Numbered from the stretch's first letter, positions 17,793 through 27,556 are shown. The stretch is 64,000 nucleotides of DNA from Lachnospiraceae bacterium (GCA_910574195.1 CAJTBF010000012.1:62001-126000), one strand, 5' to 3'. The notes: generated by a model from the letters alone, not told the origin. Translations and numbers: made by a program.

Positions 17793-17821
17793 TTGACGTG
17801 TTGTCTGTTGTGAAGTATAAT
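17793..17821 (+). promoter_or_regulatory. Sigma-A promoter for the ROK gene
   Basis: -35 TTGACG (17793-17798), 17-nt spacer, consensus -10 TATAAT (17816-17821). Confidence 0.85.
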
Positions 17822-17830
17822 AAAATTAAC

Positions 17831-17843
17831 TTAATTGAATTAA
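17831..17843. promoter_or_regulatory. ROK operator, ABC side
   Basis: Second perfect TTAATT-G-AATTAA palindrome, starting 10 nt after the -10 box and so covering the start region, a position for repression. Confidence 0.7.
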
Positions 17844-17939
17844 TTTAATGGTGAAAAATCTTGGCATGATAACATCACCATAAAAAATCGAGAAGATGTC
17901 CGGCGGGCAGTTCGGATATAGAAGAGGAGTGAGAATTTC

Positions 17940-19157
17940 ATGTTAAAGAAAACAAATTATCAGGGAAAGAACAGTGAAATCATACAGCAGCAGAACCGGT
18001 TACTGGTGCTGCGGCTGATCCGGGAGAAAAAGGTGGTTTCCCGGGTGGGGCTCTCAGAGCTTACCGGACTCAAGCAGGCTACCATCACAAATATTATCAA
18101 TGAACTGATGGAAAGAGAGTATGTCGAAGAGACAGGGCTCATTGAAGGCGCCAATGGAAGACGGGTAAAAGGAATTGCGCTGAACAGTGAAAAGGTACGG
18201 GTTCTGGTTTCCCGAATTACCAGCGATTATTATGCGGTCGGAATTTATGACTTACAGGGGACCTGCATCAAAGTGGCGAAAAAGTTCTGGGAACAAGGGG
18301 AAGGCTTTCTGCGTAAATTGGAATTCATACGGGACGATCTGCGGGAATATATGTCCCTGTACGGAGAGAATAAACAGGTTATCGGGACAGGGATTGCTAT
18401 TGAGGGAAGTGTTACCAGTATGGATCCGGAATTCAAAGAGTGGCAGGACAGGGATATGGAGACATATCTGAGTCAGTATTTTTCCGAAGAACTGGGCATG
18501 GCAGTGTTTGTGGAGAATATGTCCAATATGAGCGCATTTTTCGAGTGGAACAGGCAGATTTCCAATGGCGTAGAACTTCAGACACTGGTTTGTTTGAGTA
18601 TTGGTTATGCGGTAGACTGTACGGTTGTTTTTGACGGCAGATTTTTGAAAGGAAGAAACGGAAAAGCCGGACATTTTGGACATGTCAGTATTGATATGAA
18701 CGGGCCGCTGTGTGAGTGCGGCAACAGAGGGTGTATCCGAAATTATATTTCCGTAGGCGCCCTGAAAAAAAGATACGCAGAGCTTTTGAAAAGCGATGCG
18801 CCGGAGAAAGCGGAACAGGACTGGAATATCAGGGATATTGTACAGGCATATTACGATCAGGAAAAAACAGCGGTCATGTTGTATGAAGAGGTTGCTGAAA
18901 AATTGGGAGTTATTTTTGCTAATCTGATTAATCAGTTTCATCCGGAGGAGCTTATCTTTGGAGATGAGATTCCCAATAATGATACATTTCTTGAACTGGT
19001 AAAATCTTACACAAAGAAACGATTGCCGAAACACCGTTATGAAAGAACGAATCTAATGGTATTCCGGGAAAAACGGAAAACGGAAAATGATGTCGGTATG
19101 CGGGGGATGTGTCTCTTTGTGATCAATGAGAAACTAAAAGATATGAAATTAAATTGA
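17940..19157 (+). CDS. ROK-family transcriptional regulator
   Basis: NagC/XylR-type repressor of 405 residues. A winged helix-turn-helix (about 15-75; VSRVGLSELTGLKQATITNI) is followed by a ROK domain with the zinc signature CECGNRGCIRNY near residue 258, after GKAGHFGHVSID. The phosphate-binding kinase loop is not conserved, as expected for a regulator rather than a sugar kinase. It is the first gene before the ABC importer (64-nt gap) and probably autoregulates through the palindrome at 17831. The inducer is unknown. Confidence 0.9.
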   Translation: MLKKTNYQGKNSEIIQQQNRLLVLRLIREKKVVSRVGLSELTGLKQATITNIINELMEREYVEETGLIEGANGRRVKGIALNSEKVRVLVSRITSDYYAVGIYDLQGTCIKVAKKFWEQGEGFLRKLEFIRDDLREYMSLYGENKQVIGTGIAIEGSVTSMDPEFKEWQDRDMETYLSQYFSEELGMAVFVENMSNMSAFFEWNRQISNGVELQTLVCLSIGYAVDCTVVFDGRFLKGRNGKAGHFGHVSIDMNGPLCECGNRGCIRNYISVGALKKRYAELLKSDAPEKAEQDWNIRDIVQAYYDQEKTAVMLYEEVAEKLGVIFANLINQFHPEELIFGDEIPNNDTFLELVKSYTKKRLPKHRYERTNLMVFREKRKTENDVGMRGMCLFVINEKLKDMKLN

Positions 19158-19221
19158 TGTATTCTCCTACCCATTCGGGAGAACAAAATCTGGAGGGTAC
19201 ATACAGAATTTAGGAGGATGT

Positions 19222-20718
19222 ATGCAGGACTATAAAATTAGCCTCCGGCATATTACAAAAAGTTTTCCGGGAGTAAAAGCGCTCTCCGACATTAATTTTG
19301 ATGTTCGAAAAGGGGCGGTCCATGTCATTATGGGCGAAAACGGTGCGGGAAAATCCACCATGATGAAAATTATCAATGGGGTATATCATCCAGATAGCGG
19401 AGCAATTTTTATTGATGGGAAACAGGTTAGTATCAAAACACCGATGCAGGCGACAGAACTTGGAATTGCGATGATTTATCAGGAACTGAATTTTGTGCCG
19501 GAATTTACAATTGAAGAATATTTATTTATGGGAAAAGAGCCCCAAAAGGGAAGAGGGATTGTGGACTGGAAGAGGCTGCACAGTGAAGCGGTTCGAATTA
19601 TGGAGGAGGAAGGCGTAAACTATCATCCCGGAACAAAGATCAAGGATATTACAGTATCGGATCTGCAGATCCTGGAGATTATCAAAGCGACCACTTCCGG
19701 TGCGGAGATTATCATTATGGATGAACCGACCTCTTCTATTTCCAATCAGGAAGTGGACCGGTTATTTCAAAAGATCGAAGAACTGCGCAAAAAAGGGATC
19801 ACGATTCTGTATATATCCCATAAACTGGATGAGATTTTCCGCATTGCGGATGAGATTACGATTATTCGTGACGGAGCCGTGATTGAGACAAAACCGGCTT
19901 CAGAATATGATCATGATACGATTATCGCAAAAATGGTAGGGAGATCTCTGGAAAATGTATATCCGGAGATGATTCATCATCCGGGAGAAGAATATTTCCG
20001 TGTAGAACACCTGACAGGCGGATATTTCCAGGATGTCTCTTTCTATGCAGCAAAAGGGGAAATAATCGGATTTGCCGGTTTGGTCGGTGCAGGGAGAACA
20101 GAGGTGATGCGCGCCATTGTAGGGCTGGATCCCATAAAGGAAGGAAAACTGTATAAGGCCAGGCAGGAAATACACAATGGTACCGTACAGAATGCAAAGA
20201 AAAACGGGATAGCCATGGTGTCGGAAGACCGGAGAAGATATGGAATCATAGGGGTTCGAAGTATCCGGGAGAATATTGCGCTGCCGAACCTGGAAAAAGT
20301 CAGCACGTATGGTGTGATCCGTCACCGGAAAGAAAAGGAGATCACACAGAATTACTTTCAAAAACTAAATATAAAGGCGCCGAGCCATACCACACTGATT
20401 CAAAATCTCAGCGGGGGAAATCAGCAAAAAGTAGTTTTGGCGAAATGGCTGCTGGCATGTCCTGATGTTCTGATTTTGGACGAACCTACAAGGGGAATTG
20501 ATGTGGGTGCAAAATATGAGATTTATTGTCTGATCAAAGAAATGCTGGCACAGGGGACCACCATTCTTATGGTTTCGTCAGAACTGCCGGAATTGATTGG
20601 AATGTGCGACAGGGTGTATGTCATGGCAGAAGGTAGAATTACCGGGGAAGTGGCGAAACAGGAGATGACGCAGGAGGCAATTATGCGCTTAGCAACAGGA
20701 GGAGAGAAGAATGAATAA
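19222..20718 (+). CDS. Ribose-type sugar ABC transporter ATPase (double)
   Basis: RbsA/MglA-like CUT2 ATPase of 498 residues with two ABC domains. The first has Walker A GENGAGKST near residue 40 and Walker B IIIMDEPTS near 162. The second has a degenerate Walker A (GLVGAGRTE, near 288), signature LSGGNQQK near 398 and LILDEPTRG. The degenerate second P-loop is normal in this family. It powers import of a monosaccharide or polyol. It overlaps the next permease gene by 8 nt. AGGAGG precedes the ATG. Confidence 0.93.
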   Translation: MQDYKISLRHITKSFPGVKALSDINFDVRKGAVHVIMGENGAGKSTMMKIINGVYHPDSGAIFIDGKQVSIKTPMQATELGIAMIYQELNFVPEFTIEEYLFMGKEPQKGRGIVDWKRLHSEAVRIMEEEGVNYHPGTKIKDITVSDLQILEIIKATTSGAEIIIMDEPTSSISNQEVDRLFQKIEELRKKGITILYISHKLDEIFRIADEITIIRDGAVIETKPASEYDHDTIIAKMVGRSLENVYPEMIHHPGEEYFRVEHLTGGYFQDVSFYAAKGEIIGFAGLVGAGRTEVMRAIVGLDPIKEGKLYKARQEIHNGTVQNAKKNGIAMVSEDRRRYGIIGVRSIRENIALPNLEKVSTYGVIRHRKEKEITQNYFQKLNIKAPSHTTLIQNLSGGNQQKVVLAKWLLACPDVLILDEPTRGIDVGAKYEIYCLIKEMLAQGTTILMVSSELPELIGMCDRVYVMAEGRITGEVAKQEMTQEAIMRLATGGEKNE

Positions 20719-21664
20719 GGAGAAAGGGAGACAGGATTTTGCAGCCCTTTTTAATAAATGGGGAATTTATATTATTTTATTACTGATGATGGTACTGAGC
20801 GCAATCGCAAGCCCGAATTTTCTCACAGTCAGCAATATTTTAAGTGTACTGCGTCAGAGTACGCCGACAATTCTGCTGGCATTTGGTGCCATGTTCCTGA
20901 TGATTTCCGGTAATATGGATTTATCGGTGGGAGCAGGGCTGGCATTTTCCGGAATTGCCGCGCTCGAAGTATACACCAAATCGGGCAATCTGATGCTGGG
21001 AGTGGCTTTTGGCATTTTCTGCGGCATTGTAATCGGAGTGGTAAACGGTGTGATTACGGCCTATCTTGGAGTACCGTCTTTTATTGTAACGCTGGCGATG
21101 GATATGATCATCCGGGGACTGATTATGATTTATACAAATGGCCAGGCGATCACCCGGACCGATAATTTTGCGGAAATCGGCCAGGGATATGTAGGTCCGA
21201 TTCCCATTCCGATTATTATTGTGGCCGTGACTGCAGTCGTGGCGTGGTTTATTTTAAGAAATACGACGATGGGACGCAAATTCTATGCGATTGGCGGGAA
21301 TGCAGAAGCGGCCAAAGCAGCCTGTATCAATGTAAAAAGAGTGATCGTGCAGTCTTATATTGTATCAGGGGTTTTGACTGCAATGGCGGGAATTATTCTG
21401 ATTTCCAGACTGAACAGCGGCGCGCCAAACGCAGGGGACGGATACGCGCTGGATGCCATTGCATCTACGGTAATTGGCGGTTCCAGTCTGGCCGGAGGCG
21501 TAGGGACAGCTACCGGAACGCTGGTAGGGGCCGTGATCATGGGACTGATCAGCAATATTTTGAATCTGGTGGGCGTCCAGTCTTATGTACAAAAAGTGGT
21601 AAAAGGGTTGATTATTTTAGCCGCCGTTATTTTGGATGTGCAGTCGAAAAAGAAAAAATCATAA
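20711..21664 (+). CDS. Ribose-type ABC transporter permease
   Basis: RbsC-like CUT2 permease, 317 residues, eight to ten membrane segments. Family blocks include SGNMDLSVGAGLAFSG near residue 70 and the C-terminal GGSSLAGGVGTATGTLVGA near 256. Translational coupling with the ATPase is likely from the 8-nt overlap and from GGAGGAGAGA inside the end of that gene. It forms the homodimeric channel of the importer. Confidence 0.93.
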   Translation: MNKEKGRQDFAALFNKWGIYIILLLMMVLSAIASPNFLTVSNILSVLRQSTPTILLAFGAMFLMISGNMDLSVGAGLAFSGIAALEVYTKSGNLMLGVAFGIFCGIVIGVVNGVITAYLGVPSFIVTLAMDMIIRGLIMIYTNGQAITRTDNFAEIGQGYVGPIPIPIIIVAVTAVVAWFILRNTTMGRKFYAIGGNAEAAKAACINVKRVIVQSYIVSGVLTAMAGIILISRLNSGAPNAGDGYALDAIASTVIGGSSLAGGVGTATGTLVGAVIMGLISNILNLVGVQSYVQKVVKGLIILAAVILDVQSKKKKS

Positions 21665-21758
21665 AAAACAAATCAATAGAAAAGAAAATGGAAAAAATAA
21701 AATGAAGGAACAAAGTGAACAATGAGATAATGGGAAGAACGAAAAGAGGAGAATAGAG

Positions 21759-22745
21759 ATGAAAAAGATCATAAGTATATGTCTGCTTGCAGGAATGTGC
21801 CTGGGACTTCTGGCAGGATGTGGTTCGAAAGGAAACGATTCGGATTCCGGCTCCGGCGAGGGAAACAAAAAAATGGTTTATATTGCCCAGGATATGAATG
21901 ATCCGTTTGCCTCCTGGCTTGCGAACAGCGTAAAAGCCGTGGGGGGAGAAAACGGGTATGATGTGTCGATTATGGACGGACAGGCCGATGGAGCAAAACT
22001 TGTAGAGATGCTGGAAAATGCGAAGAATACGTCGCCGGACATCATTGTAATGCAGCCCAATCCGGACGCGCAGGTTTTACGAACCATTCAGGATATTCAA
22101 AAAAATGAGATCCCGGTTATTGTGGTAAATCTTCCGCTGCCGGAAGATCCGGAGGCAGTACCTACCGTAATCTGTGATGATTATACACTGGGGTATTCCA
22201 TTGCCCAGGAGGCGGCAGAGAATCTGAAAGAGAATGCCAATGTGGTAATTTTAAACGGAATTCCGGGAATGTCGGTCACATCGGAGAGAAGAAGAGGTTT
22301 TCAGGAAGGACTTTTGGACGCCAGAGAGGATGTGACACTTTTGGACGAATTGGATGCGAATTTCAATAAAGACGAAGCAATGGATGCTATGGATGACTGG
22401 CTCCAGAAGTTTGACCAGATTGACGGTGTAATCTGTGCGTCGGACGGTATGGCTTTGGGCGCCATTGAGTCTTATAAATCGAATAATAAGGATTTCAGTG
22501 GGGTACAGTTTTATGGCATTGACGGTCTGGCGGAAGGATGTCTGTCCATCCAGGCGGGAGAAGAAAAGGCGACGGTTCTCCAGGATGCAATGACCATGGC
22601 AGAGGAAACAATCAAAATGGCGGATGGAATTATGGATGGAAGTATCACCGATTGTCCGACGGTTACGATTGATGCTAAAGTCATCAATGAAGACAATATA
22701 GAGGAAATGATTGAATTCCATAAGAAAAACGGATTGATTGAGTAG
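21759..22745 (+). CDS. Ribose-type sugar-binding lipoprotein
   Basis: Substrate-binding protein of the CUT2 importer (Peripla_BP_4/RbsB type), 328 residues, with signal peptide and lipobox LLAGC (Cys21), then a Ser/Gly/Asp linker. Binding-domain features include YIAQDMNDPFASWL and the hinge stretch VICASDGMALGAIES. Gene order ATPase-permease-binding protein matches the rbs layout. The ligand cannot be assigned; RbsD downstream argues for a reducing sugar. Confidence 0.92.
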   Translation: MKKIISICLLAGMCLGLLAGCGSKGNDSDSGSGEGNKKMVYIAQDMNDPFASWLANSVKAVGGENGYDVSIMDGQADGAKLVEMLENAKNTSPDIIVMQPNPDAQVLRTIQDIQKNEIPVIVVNLPLPEDPEAVPTVICDDYTLGYSIAQEAAENLKENANVVILNGIPGMSVTSERRRGFQEGLLDAREDVTLLDELDANFNKDEAMDAMDDWLQKFDQIDGVICASDGMALGAIESYKSNNKDFSGVQFYGIDGLAEGCLSIQAGEEKATVLQDAMTMAEETIKMADGIMDGSITDCPTVTIDAKVINEDNIEEMIEFHKKNGLIE

Positions 22746-22775
22746 TGGAAAGACGGGAATAGATGGAGTGAGAAT

Positions 22776-23723
22776 ATGGAGAAAAAGGACGTACTTTGCA
22801 TTGGAATCGCCTGTATGGATGTTTTGATTAAAAATGTGGATCTGGCATCTCACTTTACAGGGGAGACGAAACCGGCGGAACATGTGAGTGTCGGAGTCGG
22901 CGGTGACGCGGCAAACGAGGCGGTGGTCCTGTCCCGGCTGGGACATTCTGTGCAGATAATGTGCAGAACGGCCGATGACGATGCGGGACATTTTATCCGC
23001 GGATATCTGCAAAAAAACAAAGTGGATCTGTCTCTGTCCTCTGTTGCAGAAGAGGGAGAGTCCAGCATCAATGTGATCGTTATTCAGGAAAACGGGGACC
23101 GGAATTTTATTAATTCCGGGATTCCCGAGGCTGTTTGTTTTACTCCGGATATCAACAAAATGGAAAATGTGAAAGTCGTATCTCTGGCCAGCTTGTTTTT
23201 ACCGCCGTTTGCGGATCGTGAGTCTGTGCTGCAGACAGCCAGGCGGGCAAAGGAGATCAAAGCCCTCACCTGCCTGGATGTGATCGTGAGTGAAGATTCC
23301 AGACTGGAAGAATATAAGGAAGCGCTTGGCTATGTGGATTATGTTTTCCCAAACCGGGAGGAAGCGGCACTTTTGACGGGAAAAACGGAACTGGAAGAGA
23401 TGGCGGATGTATTTCTGGGATATGGTGTGAAGAATGTCATTATTAAAACCGGAAAAAAGGGTTGTTTTGTGAAAAATAAAAAAGAATGTTTTTTTGTGCC
23501 GGGCTATCCGGTGACGCAGGTGGTGGATACAACCGGGGCCGGGGATAATTTTGCGGCAGGTTTTATCTCCGCGCTAGTGGAAGGAAAAGAGCTGCGGGAT
23601 GCCTGTCGGTATGCCTGCGGGGTCGCAGGAGTGGCGATTCAGATTCAGGGAGCCTGCGGCGGAGTCAAAAGCCGGGAACAGGTTGCCGCCCTGCTGAAAG
23701 AGATGGAGACGGCCGTCCCTTGA
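22776..23723 (+). CDS. PfkB-family carbohydrate kinase
   Basis: Ribokinase-fold kinase, 315 residues. It has the N-terminal sugar-binding GGDAANEAVVLSRLG block (about residues 46-60) and the C-terminal signature DTTGAGDNFAAGF (about 249-261) with the catalytic base Asp. It phosphorylates the sugar brought in by the ABC transporter or a downstream oxidation product. It closely resembles the kinase at 33509, sharing the GGDAxNEA block and an LGYVDYxFPN block, so the two are paralogs serving parallel pathways. Confidence 0.92.
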   Translation: MEKKDVLCIGIACMDVLIKNVDLASHFTGETKPAEHVSVGVGGDAANEAVVLSRLGHSVQIMCRTADDDAGHFIRGYLQKNKVDLSLSSVAEEGESSINVIVIQENGDRNFINSGIPEAVCFTPDINKMENVKVVSLASLFLPPFADRESVLQTARRAKEIKALTCLDVIVSEDSRLEEYKEALGYVDYVFPNREEAALLTGKTELEEMADVFLGYGVKNVIIKTGKKGCFVKNKKECFFVPGYPVTQVVDTTGAGDNFAAGFISALVEGKELRDACRYACGVAGVAIQIQGACGGVKSREQVAALLKEMETAVP

Positions 23724-23764
23724 GGGTGCAGGACGAGCCGGGATAGAGGGAGGAGCGGAAAGTT

Positions 23765-24193
23765 ATGAGAAAAACAGGAATTATCAACGGAAGACTGATG
23801 GGCGCATTGACGTCTCTGGGGCATACGGACCGGGTGGTCATTGCGGATGCCGGATTGCCGATTCCAAAAGAATGTGAAGTGATTGATCTGGCGCTTGTCA
23901 GGGGAATTCCTTCGTTTTTGGATACGGTGAAAGCCATATTAAATGAAATTGTGGTAGAGAAGGCAGCTCTGTTTGCCCCCATGAAAGAGGCCAATCTTCC
24001 GATGTATGAAACGTTGCATCAGATGCTGCCCAATCAGGAAAAAGAACGGTTGGAGTCGGAAGCATTTCTGGAAGAGGTAAAAAAGGCAAAGATCGTCGTA
24101 CGCACGGCAGAATTTGCACCGTGTTGTAATATGATTTTATATTCGGCTTCCGGAGTAGAAGAATTGTGCAGACCGTTGGATGTATCGTTTTAA
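23765..24193 (+). CDS. RbsD/FucU-type sugar mutarotase
   Basis: D-ribose pyranase-like protein of 142 residues that speeds interconversion of pyranose and furanose (or anomeric) forms before phosphorylation. Visible motifs are GHTDRVVIADAGLPIP near residue 19 and the C-terminal VRTAEFAPCCNMILYSASGV. The motifs are closer to RbsD than FucU. It sits directly behind the PfkB kinase (41 nt), as in rbs operons. GGAGG precedes the ATG. Confidence 0.88.
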   Translation: MRKTGIINGRLMGALTSLGHTDRVVIADAGLPIPKECEVIDLALVRGIPSFLDTVKAILNEIVVEKAALFAPMKEANLPMYETLHQMLPNQEKERLESEAFLEEVKKAKIVVRTAEFAPCCNMILYSASGVEELCRPLDVSF

Positions 24194-24296
24194 GATCGGA
24201 GGTACTGTGCCGTGGTGAAACTGTAAAAAGAAAACGGAATCTTTGCGGCAATACCCGGCACAGGACAGAAACCATAACAGAGAACAGGAGAATAGG

Positions 24297-25244
24297 ATGA
24301 GATATACAGAATTAGGAAGAACAGGATTGAAAGTGTCCCAGGCTACCATTGGAACCTGGGCCATTGGCGGAACCGGGTGGGGCGAGGTACGTCAGGCGGA
24401 TTGTGTCAGCGCCATCGAGACGATGCTGGATCAGGGGGTAAATCTGATTGATACGGCGCCGTTTTATGGATTGGGAGAATCGGAGAGGATCATCGGAAAG
24501 ACCATCAGGAAGTGTCGGGATCAGGTGTATTTGTTGTCAAAGGCCGGGACAGGATGGGATGAAAACGGAGTGCCCTGCAAGCGCTCGGATTATCGTTCTA
24601 TTATCGAAGACTGTGAAAGCTCGCTGAAAAGGCTGGGGACCGATTATATTGATTTGTATTTAATCCACTGGCCGGATGAGGTAACTCCCATGGAGGAGAT
24701 GATGCGGGCCATGAATCAATTGAAAAAGGACGGAAAAATTCGTTTCATCGGGGCTTCCAATTTCAGCAAAGAAGAAGTGCTGGAGGCGCAGCGATATGCG
24801 CAGTTTGACGTGCTGCAGCAGCCGTATTCCATGGTGGCGCAGCAGTTTCGGGAGGAATTGACGTGGGCGCACGAACAGGGGCTTGGAACCATGTCCTATG
24901 GCTCTTTGGGCGCGGGAATTTTAACGGGAAGTATTCGGGAATTACCTCAGTTCACAGAAGATGATATGAGATTGAACTTTTATGATTATTTCCGGGAACC
25001 GAAGTTTTCCAGAGTCATGGAACTGGTAAAAAGACTGGATACATATGCGGAGAAATATCAGGTTCCGGTATCCCAGGTTACGATCAACTGGAATACCCAG
25101 AGCGGTTTTCTGGATACCATTTTGATGGGGGTTCGCAATCAGGAGGAGGCAAAAGAGAATTGTGCGGCCTTTGCCTGGAGCATGGAACAGGAGGATGTGG
25201 ACTGTATTACAAGAGACATCGAGGAGATTCTTGGAGAAGCATAA
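24297..25244 (+). CDS. Aldo/keto reductase (IolS-like)
   Basis: NAD(P)H-dependent oxidoreductase with TIM-barrel fold, 315 residues. The tetrad is visible as LIDTAPFYGLGESE (Asp/Tyr near 50-55), a Lys in LLSKAGTGWD near 79 and His in YLIHWPDE near 120; the cofactor block follows GASNFSKEEV. It resembles the AKR11/IolS group. Start chosen at ATG 24297, where the family N-terminus MRYTELGRTGLKVS begins, with GGAG upstream. Its paralog is at 34509. Role: probably reduces or oxidises a keto-sugar intermediate of this module. Confidence 0.88.
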   Translation: MRYTELGRTGLKVSQATIGTWAIGGTGWGEVRQADCVSAIETMLDQGVNLIDTAPFYGLGESERIIGKTIRKCRDQVYLLSKAGTGWDENGVPCKRSDYRSIIEDCESSLKRLGTDYIDLYLIHWPDEVTPMEEMMRAMNQLKKDGKIRFIGASNFSKEEVLEAQRYAQFDVLQQPYSMVAQQFREELTWAHEQGLGTMSYGSLGAGILTGSIRELPQFTEDDMRLNFYDYFREPKFSRVMELVKRLDTYAEKYQVPVSQVTINWNTQSGFLDTILMGVRNQEEAKENCAAFAWSMEQEDVDCITRDIEEILGEA

Positions 25245-25311
25245 AGAGCGTGCCGGAACTGTCTAAAAGCAAAGGAGACGGAAAAGGAAGAACATGCAGA
25301 AGGAGGAAAGT

Positions 25312-26352
25312 ATGAAAAATAGGACGGCCTACCTGGTGGAACCAGGTAAATTTGAAATCAAAGAGACGGAGATGCCGGCCTGCAAAGAGGACGATGTGCT
25401 GGTAAAAGTGAAGCATATGGGAATCTGCGGATCCGACGTGATGTTCTATCAGGATCCCACAGTGGGCGGCGCGCTGGATACCCGGCTCCCGATTATTCTG
25501 GGGCACGAATGCGCGGGGATCGTAGTGGAAACCGGAAAAAATGTGACACGGTTCCATCCGGGGGATGCAGTGGCGCTGGAGCCGGGAGTTCCCTGCGGAA
25601 CATGTGCGTATTGTCTGAGTGGAAAGTATAATCTGTGTCCGGATGTGAATTTCATGGCGGCGCCCCCCTGGAAGACAGGCGCTATGCAGATCTATCTGGC
25701 GCATCCGGCGGCATTTACCTTTCCGCTGCCAAAACAGATGGATACCATAGAGGGAGCATTGATCGAACCATTGGCAGTGGGAATGCATGCGGCGGCCCGC
25801 GCGCAGGCGGAACCGGGAAAATCGGTATTGATTCTGGGAGCCGGCTGTATCGGGTTGATGACGCTCCTGGCGTGTAAGAACAGGGGCGTATCGGATATCA
25901 CGGTGGTAGACCTGTTTGAAAATCGCCTGAAAAAAGCCAGAGAGTTGGGAGCGGCCCATGTGATCAATGGAAAAGAGAAAGATACAATGGAAGAAGTACG
26001 GCGTATGACGGAGAAAAGGGGAATGGACATTGTTTTTGAAACGGCGGGCAGCGCAGCGACTGCGCGGCAGATTCCCTATCTGGTAAAAGCAGGTGGAAAA
26101 GCGGTGATGGTGGGAAATGTGCATGGAAAGACACCGATGGATCTGTTTGAAATGAATGGGAAGGAAGCGGACCTGCTTTCAGTCTTCCGGTATCGGAATA
26201 TTTTTCCGACGGCAATTGCAAGTGTGGCTTCCGGAAATATTCCGCTAAAGACAATGGTTTCGGATTTCTTTTCTTTTGAGCAGGCGGAGGAGGCATTCGC
26301 GTACGCGTTGAAAGAAAAGCAGACGGCCTGGAAGGTTATGATTACGTTTTAG
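25312..26352 (+). CDS. Zinc-dependent polyol/sorbitol-type dehydrogenase
   Basis: Medium-chain dehydrogenase of 346 residues. Catalytic zinc ligands lie in GICGSDV (near 41) and GHECAG (near 65), the structural-zinc cysteines in CGTCAYCLSGKYNLC (near 95-109), and the NAD Rossmann motif is GAGCIG near 176. It resembles sorbitol/xylitol dehydrogenases and is closest in this window to the gene at 31377 (shared EPGVPCG and CPDVxFMA blocks). ATG 25312 is preferred: GGAGG lies 6 nt upstream, whereas an ATG 18 nt earlier precedes that site. Confidence 0.9.
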   Translation: MKNRTAYLVEPGKFEIKETEMPACKEDDVLVKVKHMGICGSDVMFYQDPTVGGALDTRLPIILGHECAGIVVETGKNVTRFHPGDAVALEPGVPCGTCAYCLSGKYNLCPDVNFMAAPPWKTGAMQIYLAHPAAFTFPLPKQMDTIEGALIEPLAVGMHAAARAQAEPGKSVLILGAGCIGLMTLLACKNRGVSDITVVDLFENRLKKARELGAAHVINGKEKDTMEEVRRMTEKRGMDIVFETAGSAATARQIPYLVKAGGKAVMVGNVHGKTPMDLFEMNGKEADLLSVFRYRNIFPTAIASVASGNIPLKTMVSDFFSFEQAEEAFAYALKEKQTAWKVMITF

Positions 26353-26370
26353 TGAGGAGAAGAATAGGTG

Positions 26371-27459
26371 ATGGAAAAAAAGATGCGTGCAATGATCATT
26401 GAGACACCCGGCGGCGGGCGGAAGGCGACGAAAATCACGGATGTTCCCTATCCAAAGTGTGGGCCGAAACAGATCATTGTAAAGGTGATGGCGGCAAGTA
26501 TCTGCAAACATTGTGAAGCAGGATATGACCAGGGGAAGATGCAGCTTACAAAAGCGGAAGATTATCCTATTACATTAGGGCATGAATTTGCAGGTGAAGT
26601 TGTGGAAATCGGGGAGAACGTGAAAAATGTCAAAGTGGGGGATCGTGTGACAGTAGATAATACCGTGCTTTGCGGAGAATGTTATTATTGTCAGAGAAAT
26701 CAACCCTTATACTGTGAAAATTTCGGTTCTATGGGGCATAATATTCACGGAGGCTTTGAGCAATATGTAGCGGCCCTTGCAGAAAAAGCATTTCTTATTC
26801 CCCGGGAAGTCTCTTATGAAGAGGCGGCGTGTACGGAACCGGTGGCCTGCTGTATGCGGACATTGGATCGGATGGATCTTACGTATGGAGATCGCGTTGC
26901 GGTGATGGGGGCAGGCTCTATGGGACTGATTCTGGCACAGCTTATCAGGCATACCAGTGCAAGTCAGGTGGTGGTTCTGGCGTCTACCCAGAGTAAACTG
27001 GATCTGTGCGAAAAAGAGTTTGGTATCAGGACAGTGCTGGTTGACAGGCAGGATTATACGAAACATGAAAAAGCGATTGCGGAGATGTTTCCGCATGGAT
27101 TGGATTTTGTAGTGGATACCACCGGTTCCGCTGCAATGTGCAACAGCGCCCTGCGCATGCTCGGAAAAGGAGGAAAACTGATGGAGTATACCGTGGTGGA
27201 TTCCTTTGCAATTGAGGATGCATGGCAGTTTGCTTCCAAAGAGCTCTCCATTATTGTGTCCTGGTGCCAGACACATAATTATGGACGGTGTATAGATGCC
27301 ATTGCAAAAGGATATGTGAACTTAAAGCCATTAATTACCCATGAGTTTTCTCTGGAGGATTATCTGGAGGCGTTGGATACCAATCTGAAAGATCGAAATT
27401 CGATTAAGGTTTTGATTCATCCTCATTGGGAAAAAGGGAAAAAAATCGTTCATATTTAA
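26371..27459 (+). CDS. Zinc-dependent alcohol dehydrogenase, threonine-dehydrogenase-like
   Basis: Medium-chain dehydrogenase of 362 residues with GHEFAGEV, structural-zinc cysteines CGECYYCQRNQPLYC and Rossmann GAGSMG. The usual GICGSD catalytic stretch reads SICKHCEAG, so the residue after the catalytic Cys differs from typical polyol dehydrogenases. Substrate unknown. It pairs with the dehydrogenase at 27884 by the shared CGPxxIIxxxxAAxIC pattern. ATG 26371 or GTG 26368 could be the start; GAGGAG is about 10 nt upstream. Last gene of the ROK module, followed by a terminator. Confidence 0.88.
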   Translation: MEKKMRAMIIETPGGGRKATKITDVPYPKCGPKQIIVKVMAASICKHCEAGYDQGKMQLTKAEDYPITLGHEFAGEVVEIGENVKNVKVGDRVTVDNTVLCGECYYCQRNQPLYCENFGSMGHNIHGGFEQYVAALAEKAFLIPREVSYEEAACTEPVACCMRTLDRMDLTYGDRVAVMGAGSMGLILAQLIRHTSASQVVVLASTQSKLDLCEKEFGIRTVLVDRQDYTKHEKAIAEMFPHGLDFVVDTTGSAAMCNSALRMLGKGGKLMEYTVVDSFAIEDAWQFASKELSIIVSWCQTHNYGRCIDAIAKGYVNLKPLITHEFSLEDYLEALDTNLKDRNSIKVLIHPHWEKGKKIVHI

Positions 27460-27492
27460 AAGAAAAAACTTTGAAACACAGATTTTGAAGAA

Positions 27493-27556
27493 AAAGACCA
27501 GAGGTTGTTACTTCGGTGGTTGAAAACCGGAGAAACCAGCTCTGGTCTTTGTTTTA
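27493..27556 (+). terminator. Terminator of the ROK-controlled module
   Basis: AAAGACCAGAG (27493-27503) pairs with CTCTGGTCTTT (27540-27550). Inner CGGT/ACCG arms extend it, and GTTTTA follows. Confidence 0.85.

Larger units (their letters stand above)
17488..17939. other. Divergent aldolase/ROK regulatory region
   Basis: A 452-nt gene-free, very AT-rich stretch. It holds two copies of TTAATTGAATTAA (17583-17595 and 17831-17843) and a strong plus-strand promoter (17793-17821). A minus-strand -10-like TATGAT lies next to the first palindrome. I see nothing else in the A/T-rich middle. Confidence 0.75.
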
